DNA of 37,994 nt from an uncultured Faecalibaculum sp. (GTDB lineage: Bacteria; Bacillota_I; Bacilli_A; Erysipelotrichales; Erysipelotrichaceae), in assembly GCF_910588395.1 (NCBI RefSeq), contig NZ_CAJUPA010000025.1, positions 1 to 37,994 on the forward strand, given 5' to 3'. Shown here piece after piece: positions 1 through 7,998 of the stretch. A program made the translations under genes and the position numbers. Below the pieces are notes generated by a model that worked only from the letters and a program-made list of their open reading frames with translations, searched no databases and was not told where the DNA came from. Position 1 is the first letter of the stretch. Every line of letters begins with the position of its first letter.

Positions 1-62
1 TGATTCAGAAACTTTAGAGGTGCTCAGCGACCTCAACAATATTCGGATATTCTTTATATTTC

Positions 63-131
63 ATCCGGAACTTTTGTCGCGTGTGCGACAAAAGTTCCGG
101 ATATTTTGTCGCACACGCGACAAAATATCCG
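63..131. repeat. Two overlapping perfect palindromes upstream of the ATPase gene
   Basis: Positions 63-80 pair perfectly with 85-102 (18-bp arms, 4-nt loop GTGT). Positions 98-112 pair perfectly with 117-131 (15-bp arms, 4-nt loop ACAC). Both share the core TTTTGTCGC/GCGACAAAA. The arms overlap at 98-102, and 85-93 can also pair with 104-112, so three hairpins are mutually exclusive. There is no T-run, so a simple terminator is unlikely. Operator, attenuator or recombination site are the options; the role is not established. Confidence 0.85.
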
Positions 132-153
132 ATATAGTAGTTCTGGTGATAAT

Positions 154-1509
154 ATGCTGAAACGGAAAGTTTATCAAAAACTCCTGGAGTGGAAACGGTC
201 ACCCGGAAAAAAAGCTTTATGCCTGACAGGTGCCAGACAAACCGGAAAATCAACCATTGCCAGGGAGTTCGGCCACAACGAGTATGAATGTGTAATTGAA
301 ATCAATTTCATTGAGCATCCGGAATATAAATCTGATTTCTCTCTACCGGATCCTGACAGAATTCTTCTTCTGGCAGCTTCCCATGCCGATGTTACTGTCG
401 TTCCCGGAAATACTCTGCTTATTCTGGATGAAATTCAGGAATGTCCGGAGGCACGTACAGCTGTAAAATTTCTGGTAGAGAATGGTACGGTCGATATTCT
501 GGAAACCGGATCGCTGCTGGGTGTTAATCTCCATGAAGTTCGCTCTTATCCTGTCGGATTCGAACAGATCGAACCTATGTTTCCACTGGATTTCGAAGAG
601 TTTCTATGGGCTGTTGGAACAAAACAGGAAACGATCCAGTATCTGCATGACTGCTATACGAACCTGGAGCCTGTTGCAGAATCCCTGCATTCCCGTTTTT
701 TGGAACTCTATTACCGATATCTGATTATTGGAGGAATGCCCGAAGCAGTCCAGATGTATGTGAACACTTTGAATTTGTCTGATGTTAACATGGTCCAAAA
801 AAGAATCATGGATCTGTATCGGCTGGATATCATAAAATATGCCAAAGATGAGGAGAAAATCAGAATCAGCGGCATTTTTGATTCAATCCCTGCGCAGCTG
901 GATGAGAAGAACAAGCGGTTCATTCTGACAAAAGTCAGAAAGACTGCCCGAATGGAGCGGTATGAAAACTCATTCCTCTGGCTGAAGGAAGCTGGGGTAG
1001 CTCTTCCCAGCTACAATCTTTCAGAGCTCAAACTTCCACTTCTCCTGAACGAGAAACGAAATCTTTTTCGGCTCTTTCTCTGTGACACGGGACTGCTTGC
1101 AAGTACATTTTCGGCAGAAATACAGTATCAGATTCTGCAGGGAAATCTGCAAATCAATTTTGGAGCTGTGGTGGAAAACGCAGTAGCCCAGGCTTTGGTA
1201 TCCAAAGAACTGTCGCTGCATTATTATGACAACAAGAAGACAGAACTGGATTTTGTTGTCCAGCAGGGCTCTTCTCTGGATATCCTTGAAATCAAATCCG
1301 GAAATGACTATGGATCCCATCCATCCCTGACCAGAGTATTGGCAAGTCATGACTCTGAAATCCGACAGGCCATTGTGGTCTGCAAAGGGAACCTGCAGAA
1401 ATCTGAAAACATCCTGTATCTGCCTTTCTATATGCTCATGTTTTATCAGCAGAAAGATGCTCAGAATTTTGTTCTGCTTCAGGATGCCAGGCGTCTTTTC
1501 GGATTATGA
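154..1509 (+). CDS. DUF4143-type AAA ATPase (AAA_14)
   Basis: Predicted 451-aa ATP-binding protein. A Walker A motif GARQTGKST lies near the N-terminus (about residues 26-34) and a Walker B stretch LLILDEIQE follows near residue 90. The C-terminal part contains LDFVV followed by ILEIKSG, the PD-(D/E)XK-like signature of the DUF4143 domain. The cellular role of the family is unclear; proposals include mobile-element or stress functions. I chose ATG 154 because the longer frame starts with TTG inside the palindromes at 98-131. The gene is more AT-rich than its neighbours, stands alone, and has its own terminator, consistent with horizontal acquisition. Family assignment is firm; function is not. 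Confidence 0.88.
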   Translation: MLKRKVYQKLLEWKRSPGKKALCLTGARQTGKSTIAREFGHNEYECVIEINFIEHPEYKSDFSLPDPDRILLLAASHADVTVVPGNTLLILDEIQECPEARTAVKFLVENGTVDILETGSLLGVNLHEVRSYPVGFEQIEPMFPLDFEEFLWAVGTKQETIQYLHDCYTNLEPVAESLHSRFLELYYRYLIIGGMPEAVQMYVNTLNLSDVNMVQKRIMDLYRLDIIKYAKDEEKIRISGIFDSIPAQLDEKNKRFILTKVRKTARMERYENSFLWLKEAGVALPSYNLSELKLPLLLNEKRNLFRLFLCDTGLLASTFSAEIQYQILQGNLQINFGAVVENAVAQALVSKELSLHYYDNKKTELDFVVQQGSSLDILEIKSGNDYGSHPSLTRVLASHDSEIRQAIVVCKGNLQKSENILYLPFYMLMFYQQKDAQNFVLLQDARRLFGL

Positions 1510-1558
1510 TTTTCCAGCCATCGAGGACTGACAAATCATCAGAGTCTGCAATCCACCC

Positions 1559-1584
1559 AAAGACCCGCATCGACGGGTCTTTTC
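1559..1584 (+). terminator. Terminator of the ATPase gene
   Basis: AAAGACCCG (1559-1567) pairs with CGGGTCTTT (1574-1582) across a 6-nt loop and runs into Ts. It lies 50 bases after the ATPase stop codon. Confidence 0.85.
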
Positions 1585-1648
1585 TTCGAAAGGGCATAGA
1601 CTGTGAGTTTCCTTCACCTGCGCCCTGTCCACCATCGGCACCGGGGAT

Positions 1649-2833
1649 TCACCCCAGCTTCAGAGCCGGCTGCGATTTCAGTTCTTCCAGCTTTGGGCCC
1701 GGCACCCCGAAGTTGTCCGCAATCAGTCTGCCGATGGCCGCAAAAGTATCCTGTTCCGGCAGCGGCCCGCCGCATGTCATGGACGGACTCCAGGCCAGCA
1801 GCGGCACACGTTCCCGGGTGTGATCTGTTCCTGTCCAGGTGGGGTCATTGCCGTGATCCGCTGTGACCAGCAGCAGGTCATCCTCCCTGAGAGCCTGCAT
1901 CAGACACGCCAGCTTTTCGTCGAAGGCTTCCACTTCCCGGGCATAGCCTTCCACATTCCGCCGGTGCCCCCATTTGGCATCGAAATCCACCAGATTGGTG
2001 AACACCAGGCCTGTAAAATCCCGGTAGGCCAGATCAATGGTCTGTTCCATTCCCTGCACGGAGGAGTCCGAGTGAATCGCCTCCGTGATCCCTTCTCCGT
2101 CAAAAATGTCCCGGATTTTTCCCACGGCTATCACCGCATAGCCTGATTCCTTCAAAGCATCCAGCACTGTGGAACCGAAGGGTTTCAGAGCGTAGTCGTG
2201 CCGGTTGGCTGTCCGGACAAACTCCCCGGGTTTTGTACCGGTGTAAGGCCGGGCAATCACCCGCCCCACTTTCCACTCCGGGCGCATGGTCAGCCTGCGG
2301 GCAATCTCGCAGCAGCGGTAGAGCTCCTGCAGGCCGAAGGTTTCCTCATTGCCGCAGATCTGCAGTACGGAGTCCGCGGAGGTGTACACAATCATGTGCC
2401 CGGTGGCAATTTCCTCCGGCGCCAGTTCTTCCAGGATCTGCGTGCCGGATGCGGGACGGTTGCCGATGACCTTGTGGCCGGTTTCCTGTTCCAGGGCCTG
2501 AATCAGTTCCGGGGGAAAGTGTTCAAAGGTCTGAAAAGGCGTGTCGATTTCCAGTCCCATCATTTCCCAGTGTCCGGTCATGGTGTCCTTGCCTGCAGAT
2601 GCTTCATTCAGAAATCCGTACCGTCCCGCCGGATGGTCGGCCGGCTGCTGGTGTGCCAGGGGACGCAGGCTGGACAGCCCCAGTCTGTTCAGGGTGGGAA
2701 TCCGCCAGTCCGGGGTGGCCTGGGCGATGTGGCCCATGGTATCCGCGCCTTCATCCCCGAACCGGGCAGCGTCCCGGGCACCGCCGGCGCCAAAAGAATC
2801 CACCACCACGAGAAAAATCCGTTTGTATCTCAC
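1649..2833 (-). CDS. deoB: Phosphopentomutase
   Basis: Interconverts (deoxy)ribose-1-phosphate and (deoxy)ribose-5-phosphate in the cytosol, linking nucleoside phosphorolysis to central metabolism. Length 394 aa is normal for DeoB. The N-terminus RIFLVVVDSFGAG carries the metal/phosphoryl Asp12 of the alkaline-phosphatase-like fold. DTMGH lies at about residues 31-35, and the C-terminal DHGNDPTWTGTDHTRE supplies the second metal site. I chose GTG at 2833 because the frame upstream lies inside deoD, and the GTGA at 2830-2833 is a 4-nt overlap with the deoD stop, implying translational coupling. It completes the pathway with deoD, udp and cdd. No obvious terminator follows before 1585. Confidence 0.95.
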   Translation of the reverse strand: MRYKRIFLVVVDSFGAGGARDAARFGDEGADTMGHIAQATPDWRIPTLNRLGLSSLRPLAHQQPADHPAGRYGFLNEASAGKDTMTGHWEMMGLEIDTPFQTFEHFPPELIQALEQETGHKVIGNRPASGTQILEELAPEEIATGHMIVYTSADSVLQICGNEETFGLQELYRCCEIARRLTMRPEWKVGRVIARPYTGTKPGEFVRTANRHDYALKPFGSTVLDALKESGYAVIAVGKIRDIFDGEGITEAIHSDSSVQGMEQTIDLAYRDFTGLVFTNLVDFDAKWGHRRNVEGYAREVEAFDEKLACLMQALREDDLLLVTADHGNDPTWTGTDHTRERVPLLAWSPSMTCGGPLPEQDTFAAIGRLIADNFGVPGPKLEELKSQPALKLG

Positions 2834-3534
2834 TTTGCCAGCTCCAGGGCCACCTGCATCATCTGCGTGAAGCCGGTTTCCCGTTCCTGGCTGGACAGCC
2901 CGGTGCATTCCAGAGGCTTGTCGGAGATGGTCAGCAGACACAGAGCTTTCTTTCCGGCTCTGGCAGCGTTCAGATACAGCGCCGCGGCTTCCATTTCCAC
3001 GGCCAGGACTCCCATGGATTTCCATTTTTCCAGGGCATCTTCCTGGTCGTTGTAAAAAATATCCGACGACAGGATGTTGCCGGCCTTCACCGGAATTCCC
3101 TGCTGACGGCAGATTTCCACCGCCTTCATGGCCAGGTCAAAATCCGCCGTGGGTGCAATGGTGCCGGGCAGCCCGAACTGTTTTGCATACCGGGAATCCG
3201 TGCTGGCGGATATGCCCACCACCAGATCCCGCAGAGACAGTGCATCACTCAGGGCCCCGGCGCTGCCAATGCGGATGATGGTGTCCACTCCGTAGATGTT
3301 GAACAGCTCCCAGGAATAAATGCCAATGGAAGGCATGCCCATGCCGGATCCCATCACTGTCACCGGGGTTCCCTGCCAGGTGCCGCTGTATCCCAGCATG
3401 TTCCGGACATGATTGATTTCCACCGGGTTTTCCAGATAGTTCTCCGCAATGTATTTCGCCCGCAGGGGATCTCCGGGCATCAGGACCGTGGAAGCAATCT
3501 GGCCGGGTTCTGCCTGATTGTGTGGTGTGCTCAT
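2830..3534 (-). CDS. deoD: Purine nucleoside phosphorylase, DeoD type
   Basis: Phosphorolysis of purine (deoxy)nucleosides to base plus pentose-1-phosphate. The 234-aa protein matches the hexameric bacterial DeoD class. VLMPGDPLRAKYIAE is near residues 17-31, GSGMGMPSIGIY near 62-73 and IRIGSAGAL near 88-95. The catalytic-Asp motif TISDKPLE lies towards the C-terminus. Start ATG 3534 is preceded by AAGGAGGAA at ideal spacing, so the longer open frame upstream is not used. First gene of a deoD-deoB pair, divergent from udp-cdd. Confidence 0.96.
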   Translation of the reverse strand: MSTPHNQAEPGQIASTVLMPGDPLRAKYIAENYLENPVEINHVRNMLGYSGTWQGTPVTVMGSGMGMPSIGIYSWELFNIYGVDTIIRIGSAGALSDALSLRDLVVGISASTDSRYAKQFGLPGTIAPTADFDLAMKAVEICRQQGIPVKAGNILSSDIFYNDQEDALEKWKSMGVLAVEMEAAALYLNAARAGKKALCLLTISDKPLECTGLSSQERETGFTQMMQVALELAK

Positions 3535-3627
3535 CGTCAAATTCCTCCTTTTCTTCGATGTTTCAACTGTCTTCATGATATCCGGCAGAGGCCATCCTGA
3601 CCACACTGGAAAGCACCGGCCGGGATT

Positions 3628-3655
3628 TTGTCCACTGCTGTTCACCCTGTACAAT
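3628..3655 (+). promoter_or_regulatory. Promoter of udp-cdd
   Basis: TTGTCC (3628-3633), 16-nt spacer, TACAAT (3650-3655), 21 bases before the udp start. It lies in the 142-base divergent gap with deoD. Confidence 0.6.
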
Positions 3656-3676
3656 AAAGCAAAAGGAGCACGAATC

Positions 3677-4441
3677 ATGAAATACAGCCAGAACGGACTT
3701 CCTTATCACATCGGGGTCAGTGCGGACCAGATCGGCCGTTATGTACTGCTTCCCGGACACCCGAAACGGGTGAAGAAAATTGCCGCCCATCTCGATGATC
3801 CGGTAAAGCAGGGAGACAGCCGGGAATACGAAACCTGGACCGGATCTCTGGAAGGCGTGCCGGTCACCGTGATGTCCACGGGCATCGGGGGACCCAGTGC
3901 CGCCATCGGACTGGAAGAACTCTGTGATCTGGGAGCCCATACCTTCATCCGCATCGGGACCTGCGGCGGCATCCAGCCGGAAATCAGAAGCGGCGATCTG
4001 GTGATTGCCCAGGCAGCCTGCCGGCAGGAAGGCACCAGCCGGGAATATGCGCCGCTGTCCTGGCCGGCGGTGGCGGATTTCGCTGTCACTGACGCGTTGC
4101 ATGAGGCTGCCCCGGCAGCCCATATCGGGGTGGTGCAGTCCAAAGACTCTTTCTATGGACAGCATGATCCGGACCGCATGCCAGTGGTGGACCGGCTGCA
4201 GGGGGACTGGAAAGCCTGGAAACGGCTGGGGGTGCTGGCCAGCGAAATGGAATGCGCGGCGCTGTTCACCGTCGCTGCGTACCGCCATGTCCGCTGCGGC
4301 GCCATTCTGCTGGTGATGGCCAACCAGGAACGGGAAAAAGCCGGACTGGAAAATCCGGTGGTGCGGGATACGGAAGCAGCAATCACCGCCGCTGTAGATG
4401 CCCTGCGTTTGCTGATCCGGCAGGAGAAACAGCATGACTGA
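3677..4441 (+). CDS. udp: Uridine phosphorylase
   Basis: Cleaves uridine (and deoxyuridine) with phosphate to uracil and pentose-1-phosphate. The 254-aa length fits the family. The phosphate-loop region reads VLLPGHPKRV, with His where PGDP is usual. STGIGGPSAAIGLEEL and IRIGTCGGIQ are strong NP-1-family signatures. SEMECAALF near residue 190 holds the ribose-binding Met-Glu pair. Start ATG 3677 has AAAAGGAGC upstream; the longer frame is the divergent intergenic region. The stop overlaps the cdd start (ATGA). Substrate could also include thymidine. Confidence 0.93.
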   Translation: MKYSQNGLPYHIGVSADQIGRYVLLPGHPKRVKKIAAHLDDPVKQGDSREYETWTGSLEGVPVTVMSTGIGGPSAAIGLEELCDLGAHTFIRIGTCGGIQPEIRSGDLVIAQAACRQEGTSREYAPLSWPAVADFAVTDALHEAAPAAHIGVVQSKDSFYGQHDPDRMPVVDRLQGDWKAWKRLGVLASEMECAALFTVAAYRHVRCGAILLVMANQEREKAGLENPVVRDTEAAITAAVDALRLLIRQEKQHD

Positions 4442-4823
4442 TCCCCGAATCCTGGAAGAAGCCAGACAGGCAGCGCAGAACGCCTATGTTCCCTACTCCC
4501 ATTTTCCGGTGGCGGCAATCCTGGAACTGCGGGACGGAACACTGCTTTCGGGGTGCAATGTGGAGAACGCCAGTTACGGCCTGTGCATGTGTGCCGAGCG
4601 CAATGTCCTGTTCATGTCAGTAGCCTGCGGTGTGCCCAGGGAGGACATCACGTCCCTGACGGTGTATGCACCGACGGACACCCTGACGACTCCCTGCGGT
4701 GCCTGCCGGCAGGTCATGACAGAGCTGCTGGAGCCGGAGACACCGGTGATTGTGACCAATGGCAGGCTGGAAAAGCGGTATACAGTACGGGAGCTTCTTC
4801 CGGATGCATTTGAAATCGAATAG
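4434..4823 (+). CDS. cdd: Cytidine deaminase
   Basis: Zinc-dependent deamination of (deoxy)cytidine to (deoxy)uridine, feeding Udp directly upstream. The 129-aa length is that of the short tetrameric class. CNVENASYGL (41-50) is the substrate loop. C53-A-E55 supplies a zinc ligand and the proton-shuttling Glu, and PCGAC (87-91) supplies the other two Cys ligands. The start overlaps the end of udp by 8 bases, so the two are co-translated. A strong terminator follows at 4869. Confidence 0.97.
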   Translation: MTDPRILEEARQAAQNAYVPYSHFPVAAILELRDGTLLSGCNVENASYGLCMCAERNVLFMSVACGVPREDITSLTVYAPTDTLTTPCGACRQVMTELLEPETPVIVTNGRLEKRYTVRELLPDAFEIE

Positions 4824-4868
4824 TGAATCAATCTGATTGAATACAGCCGAATACCATCATGTTTACGC

Positions 4869-4905
4869 AAAACTGCGCAGAATGCAGATATTCCGCGCAG
4901 TTTTT
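4869..4905 (+). terminator. Terminator of udp-cdd, probably bidirectional
   Basis: AAAACTGCGC (4869-4878) pairs with GCGCAGTTTT (4895-4904), with GAAT/ATTC pairing inside the loop. T-runs exist on both strands, so it can serve the convergent membrane-protein operon as well. Confidence 0.9.
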
Positions 4906-4926
4906 GATTCTGGATAAGAAGACGGT

Positions 4927-5352
4927 TCACATCTCTTTTTCATAGCGGCTGCGATAGTAAATCGCCGTGCATTCCACAAACAGATACGCAGCCACCAGCA
5001 TGGCAATCGGGACCAGGCCCACATTCATCAGGGCGAAGGACACCATCAGAGCCCCGAACACGAAGGTCATCACATCCCAGGCACTGGATTTCGCCCGGGC
5101 ACTGACGGCAATGTTCCGTTCGTCCCGCTGTTCGATTTCCAGACGTTTTTTCTCCTGCGGATGACCGGCCATTACCCCGCCCGTTACCAGACTGCCGGCT
5201 CCCTGTCCGAAAAAGCCGCATCCCAGCGCTGTGCAGAGGCTGCACAGAGCCAGGATCCATTCCCCCTGACCCGACAAGTGCTTCATGGCGTACAGACCGG
5301 CTGCCATCAGGCCCAGTCCCAGAACAGCGGTGATCACAGATTTGTGTTTCAT
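4927..5352 (-). CDS. Small membrane protein paired with an XRE regulator
   Basis: 141-aa integral membrane protein of unknown function. About four hydrophobic segments are visible: residues 5-23, 32-50, 95-112 and 115-130. A charged cytosolic stretch (EKKRLEIEQRDERN, about 68-81) lies in the middle. The ATG at 5352 overlaps the stop of the XRE regulator gene by 4 nt, so both are one operon. Small HTH plus membrane-protein pairs of this layout are common in Firmicutes and often sense cell-envelope or population signals; that role here is inference. No enzymatic motif is visible. Confidence 0.8.
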   Translation of the reverse strand: MKHKSVITAVLGLGLMAAGLYAMKHLSGQGEWILALCSLCTALGCGFFGQGAGSLVTGGVMAGHPQEKKRLEIEQRDERNIAVSARAKSSAWDVMTFVFGALMVSFALMNVGLVPIAMLVAAYLFVECTAIYYRSRYEKEM

Positions 5353-5552
5353 ACAGATTCCTCCTCGTAAATGAATATCTCTTCAATGGTCATGTGAAAG
5401 TACCTGGCGATTTTGAACGCCAGCTCGATGGATGGGTTGTACCGGCCTTTTTCCAGGGAACTGACAGTCTGCCTGGAGACTTCCAGGATCCGGGCCAGCT
5501 CTTCCTGGGTGATGTCATGCTGACGGCGCAGTTCTTCCAGACGGTTCTTCAT
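5349..5552 (-). CDS. XRE-family (Cro/CI-type) transcriptional regulator
   Basis: 67-aa protein that is almost only a helix-turn-helix domain. ITQEELARILEVSRQTVSSLE (about 14-34) is the HTH with a typical recognition helix, and NPSIELAFKIARYF is the following helix. It resembles the short YozG/YgzD-type regulators. Two copies of a GTAAAG/CTTTAC operator flank the gene's own promoter (see 5567-5628), so negative autoregulation is likely. The neighbour is the co-operonic membrane protein. Confidence 0.92.
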   Translation of the reverse strand: MKNRLEELRRQHDITQEELARILEVSRQTVSSLEKGRYNPSIELAFKIARYFHMTIEEIFIYEEESV

Positions 5553-5566
5553 GACTTCCCCCTTTT

Positions 5567-5628
5567 GTAAAGCTCACTTTACATTCACATCATACCCGAG
5601 AACAGCCGGTACGTAAAGCACACTTTCC
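5567..5628 (-). promoter_or_regulatory. Promoter with two operator palindromes of the XRE operon
   Basis: On the minus strand: -35 TTTACG (5617-5612), 17-nt spacer, -10 TATGAT (5594-5589). Operator 1, GTAAAG-N4-CTTTAC at 5567-5582, covers the transcription start. Operator 2, GTAAAG-N4-CTTTCC at 5613-5628, overlaps the -35. Centres are 46 bp apart, on the same helix face within error. This fits repression by the adjacent regulator. Confidence 0.75.
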
Positions 5629-5695
5629 ATAACCGTGCGGTTTTCTGTCGCCTGACTTGCCGACTGTTCATTCATATCATTCGGAAAGCACGTAA

Positions 5696-5732
5696 AAAAC
5701 CGTGCAGATAACATACATTTCTGCGCGGTTTT
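5696..5732 (-). terminator. Terminator of the lipoprotein gene
   Basis: 13-nt arms (5696-5708 and 5720-5732) pair with one G-U, and the minus strand continues into a run of Ts. It lies 24 bases beyond the stop of the minus-strand lipoprotein gene. Confidence 0.85.
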
Positions 5733-5755
5733 CCGGTTCGTATTTCAGCTGCTGC

Positions 5756-6400
5756 TTATTTGTCTGCCTTTACTTCCACATTGCTGACTTTCCAGTCATC
5801 TCCGTCCTTTTCCAGGGTGAGGCGGTAATCCGAGGTTTTGCGCTCGGCATCTGCCATTTTGGCTTCCACCTGTTTGCCTGCATCCGGCAGGATCTGATCC
5901 ATGAGCCAGGCAAAGGACTCCTCTTCCGTGTGATCTTCCATGTATTTCTGGATTTCCTCGCTGTGATCCACCACCCACTGCTGGGCAAGTTCACTGCCAT
6001 ACTCCTCTGTCATTTCGTTTTCCAGTGTATCCATGGGAATGCCAGTGACTTTGACCATCACCGTGGCTGTATCGCCATCCACCTTCACATCTCCGATTTC
6101 ATACTTCTCCCAGACCATGCCGTAGGCCTTGAGCATGCTGTCCATGAATGTGTCCATTGTTTCCCCGCTGATGCCCATGGCCTCATAGGCACTCAGGCTG
6201 TCCCGGAGCTCTTCCATGGTACCCATGTCCCTGACAGCGGATTCTGTCATGTACTTCGCCGATTCATCCAGGTCACCAGCCTGCTGTGACTTCAGGAAGG
6301 CTTCAGCCGTGGTTTTCACCGCTTCGGCTTCCGGGTTGGCGCCGCAGCCCGCCACAAACAGCAGAGTCATGCCCAGCAGGGCAGCCAGAAATTTCTTCAT
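5756..6400 (-). CDS. Putative lipoprotein of unknown function
   Basis: 214-aa exported lipoprotein. The signal peptide MKKFLAALLGMTLLFVAGC ends in lipobox VAGC, with Cys19 as the acylation site. The mature part is acidic and helical at first (EAVKTTAEAFLKSQQAGDLDE), then shows beta-type stretches (GDVKVDGDTATVMVKV and SDYRLTLEKDGDDWKVSNVEV). That layout resembles NTF2-like DUF4878/DUF5105-type lipoproteins; this assignment is tentative. AGAGAGG sits upstream of the ATG. It has its own terminator and a TATAGT -10 near 6427-6432 on the minus strand. Confidence 0.82.
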   Translation of the reverse strand: MKKFLAALLGMTLLFVAGCGANPEAEAVKTTAEAFLKSQQAGDLDESAKYMTESAVRDMGTMEELRDSLSAYEAMGISGETMDTFMDSMLKAYGMVWEKYEIGDVKVDGDTATVMVKVTGIPMDTLENEMTEEYGSELAQQWVVDHSEEIQKYMEDHTEEESFAWLMDQILPDAGKQVEAKMADAERKTSDYRLTLEKDGDDWKVSNVEVKADK

Positions 6401-6559
6401 AAAACGACCTCTCTTCTTCTGCTTTCACTATACCGGATAGACAGAACATTTGGAACAAGTCTGTCACATGTTGTACCTTCTTCACACCAGCATCATCCCG
6501 GACCGTGTCCATTCCGCCGCATATGTCCCTGCCGCCATGCATCCGTCTGAAGCCTGCCT

Positions 6560-6586
6560 TTCACATCGCCCGCATGCTGTTATAAT
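6560..6586 (+). promoter_or_regulatory. Promoter of the CBS-domain membrane protein
   Basis: TTCACA (6560-6565), 15-nt spacer, perfect TATAAT (6581-6586), 21 bases upstream of the ATG. Confidence 0.55.
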
Positions 6587-6606
6587 CAGTTCGTAAAGGA
6601 GAAAGC

Positions 6607-7779
6607 ATGGACCTATATCCCTGTATCATCATCGCCCTGCTGCTGACAGCGGGCATCATTCAGTTCACCATGCCGCATCTGGAAGGCCGGCCCCGGGCGG
6701 CGCTGCGGCTGATTCAGACAGCCTGTCTCGTTTCCATGACCTGGCTGCTGACTGCCTTCTGCCGGCTGCAGCAGTATCCCCTCTGGATCTGTGTGGTGGC
6801 AGCTGTCATTCTGGTGTATGTGTTCTATTTCACCGGACTGTTCCTTCCGGCGTTTCTGGCTTCCAGAGCCCCGGAGGTTTCCGGAAAGTGGGCCGCGGCT
6901 CTGGCATCCCTGGGACGCATCCTGGCGGTATTCACCTTTTTCACCACCCTGCCGACCCCGGAAAACGAAGAAGTCTCGGAGGACCAGATCCGGGAGCTTC
7001 TGGCAGAGGCGGACGAGGAAGACATTGACGAACCTCAGAAAGAACTGCTGGAAAATGTCTTCGAGCTGGATGACACCAGCGTGGATGAAATCTGCACCCA
7101 CCGCTCTCAGGTCGTCTCCCTGAACATGGCGGACAGAGCCGGGAACTGGAAAAAGGTCATTCACGACAACCGGCATACCTTCTATCCCATCATTGGCCGC
7201 AACAACGAAGACGTGATCGGCATTCTGGACACCCGGGATTATTTCCGGCTGGAGAAAGCGGATCTGGAAAACGTGATCACCAAGTGCGTGGACAAGCCGC
7301 TCTTCGTGGCGGAAAACATGAAGGCAGATGACCTGTTCCGGCAGATGCAGAAAGAGAAGACCTATTTTGCGGTGGTTCTGGATGAATATGGCGGCATGAC
7401 CGGCATTGTCACACTGCACGACATCATGGAAACGCTCTTTGGCCGCATGCAGGAAGCGGATGAAGCAGCACTGCCGGATGACATCCGGCAGCTGTCTTCG
7501 GACTCCTGGGAAATCATGGGATCTGCCAGTCTGGAAGATGTGGCAGACACCCTGCAGATCCGGCTACCGGTGGAAGAGTACGACACTTTCGGCGGCTATG
7601 TACTGGGAACCTACGGATTCATTCCCGAGGACGGGACGCAGCTGGAGATTTTTCTGGATCCTCTGGCGGTGCAGGTCTTTGACATCCGGCATCACCGGAT
7701 TGGCCGCACCGTGGTCCGCCGTCAGCCCGGGCAACGATCAGAACACAAGGAACCAGGACACAGGGAAAAGGAAGGATAA
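6607..7779 (+). CDS. CorC/HlyC-type membrane protein with paired CBS domains
   Basis: 390-aa protein of the hemolysin-C/CorC (UPF0053-like) group, implicated in divalent-cation efflux or homeostasis. Hydrophobic helices lie at about 3-20, 35-53 and 57-82, fewer and shorter than a full DUF21 domain. Acidic residues 115-150 follow. CBS1 spans about 155-220 (YPIIGRNNEDVIGILDTRDYF) and CBS2 about 225-285 (DEYGGMTGIVTLHDI). A CorC_HlyC domain lies at the C-terminus (EYDTFGGYVLGTYGFIPEDG). GGAGAAAGC precedes the ATG. The DUF21 portion looks degenerate, so transport activity is uncertain. Confidence 0.85.
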   Translation: MDLYPCIIIALLLTAGIIQFTMPHLEGRPRAALRLIQTACLVSMTWLLTAFCRLQQYPLWICVVAAVILVYVFYFTGLFLPAFLASRAPEVSGKWAAALASLGRILAVFTFFTTLPTPENEEVSEDQIRELLAEADEEDIDEPQKELLENVFELDDTSVDEICTHRSQVVSLNMADRAGNWKKVIHDNRHTFYPIIGRNNEDVIGILDTRDYFRLEKADLENVITKCVDKPLFVAENMKADDLFRQMQKEKTYFAVVLDEYGGMTGIVTLHDIMETLFGRMQEADEAALPDDIRQLSSDSWEIMGSASLEDVADTLQIRLPVEEYDTFGGYVLGTYGFIPEDGTQLEIFLDPLAVQVFDIRHHRIGRTVVRRQPGQRSEHKEPGHREKEG

Positions 7780-7802
7780 GCGCATCCTTCCTTTTCCTTT
7801 TC
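7764..7802 (+). terminator. Terminator overlapping the stop codon of the CBS protein
   Basis: GGAAAAGGAAGGAT (7764-7777) pairs perfectly with ATCCTTCCTTTTCC (7784-7797) over a 6-nt loop, then Ts. The stem includes the last codons of the gene. Confidence 0.85.
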
Positions 7803-7942
7803 GATTCTGCAGACTTCTATCCACAGCAGACAAAGCAGCCGGTCATTGTAAATTTATGAAAATCTTACACACTTGTGACTGTAAGCATTCTTTTCATATG
7901 GATTTTTACAAATTCTCGGAAATCTGGCGAATGTAACTAGTA

Positions 7943-7978
7943 GGGGGCATCCTGACTCACCCAGCAGAGCATGCCCCC
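7943..7978 (+). other. Leader hairpin before the Rpn-type gene
   Basis: GGGGGCAT (7943-7950) pairs perfectly with ATGCCCCC (7971-7978) over a 20-nt loop. It lies just upstream of the ribosome site AAGGAGGAAAG. No T-run follows, so it is not a classical terminator; mRNA stability or protection from read-through translation are possible roles. Confidence 0.6.
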
Positions 7979-7998
7979 GTATACGAAGGAGGAAAGTT

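Noticed and set aside
106..153. Upstream TTG start for the ATPase giving the peptide SHTRQNIRY
   Set aside because: The added residues are just the palindromes at 98-131 translated; ATG 154 begins the conserved protein.
2599..3600. 333-codon plus-strand frame opposite deoB and deoD
   Set aside because: Antisense to two strongly supported enzymes, low-complexity Arg/Gly/Pro composition, no plausible start.
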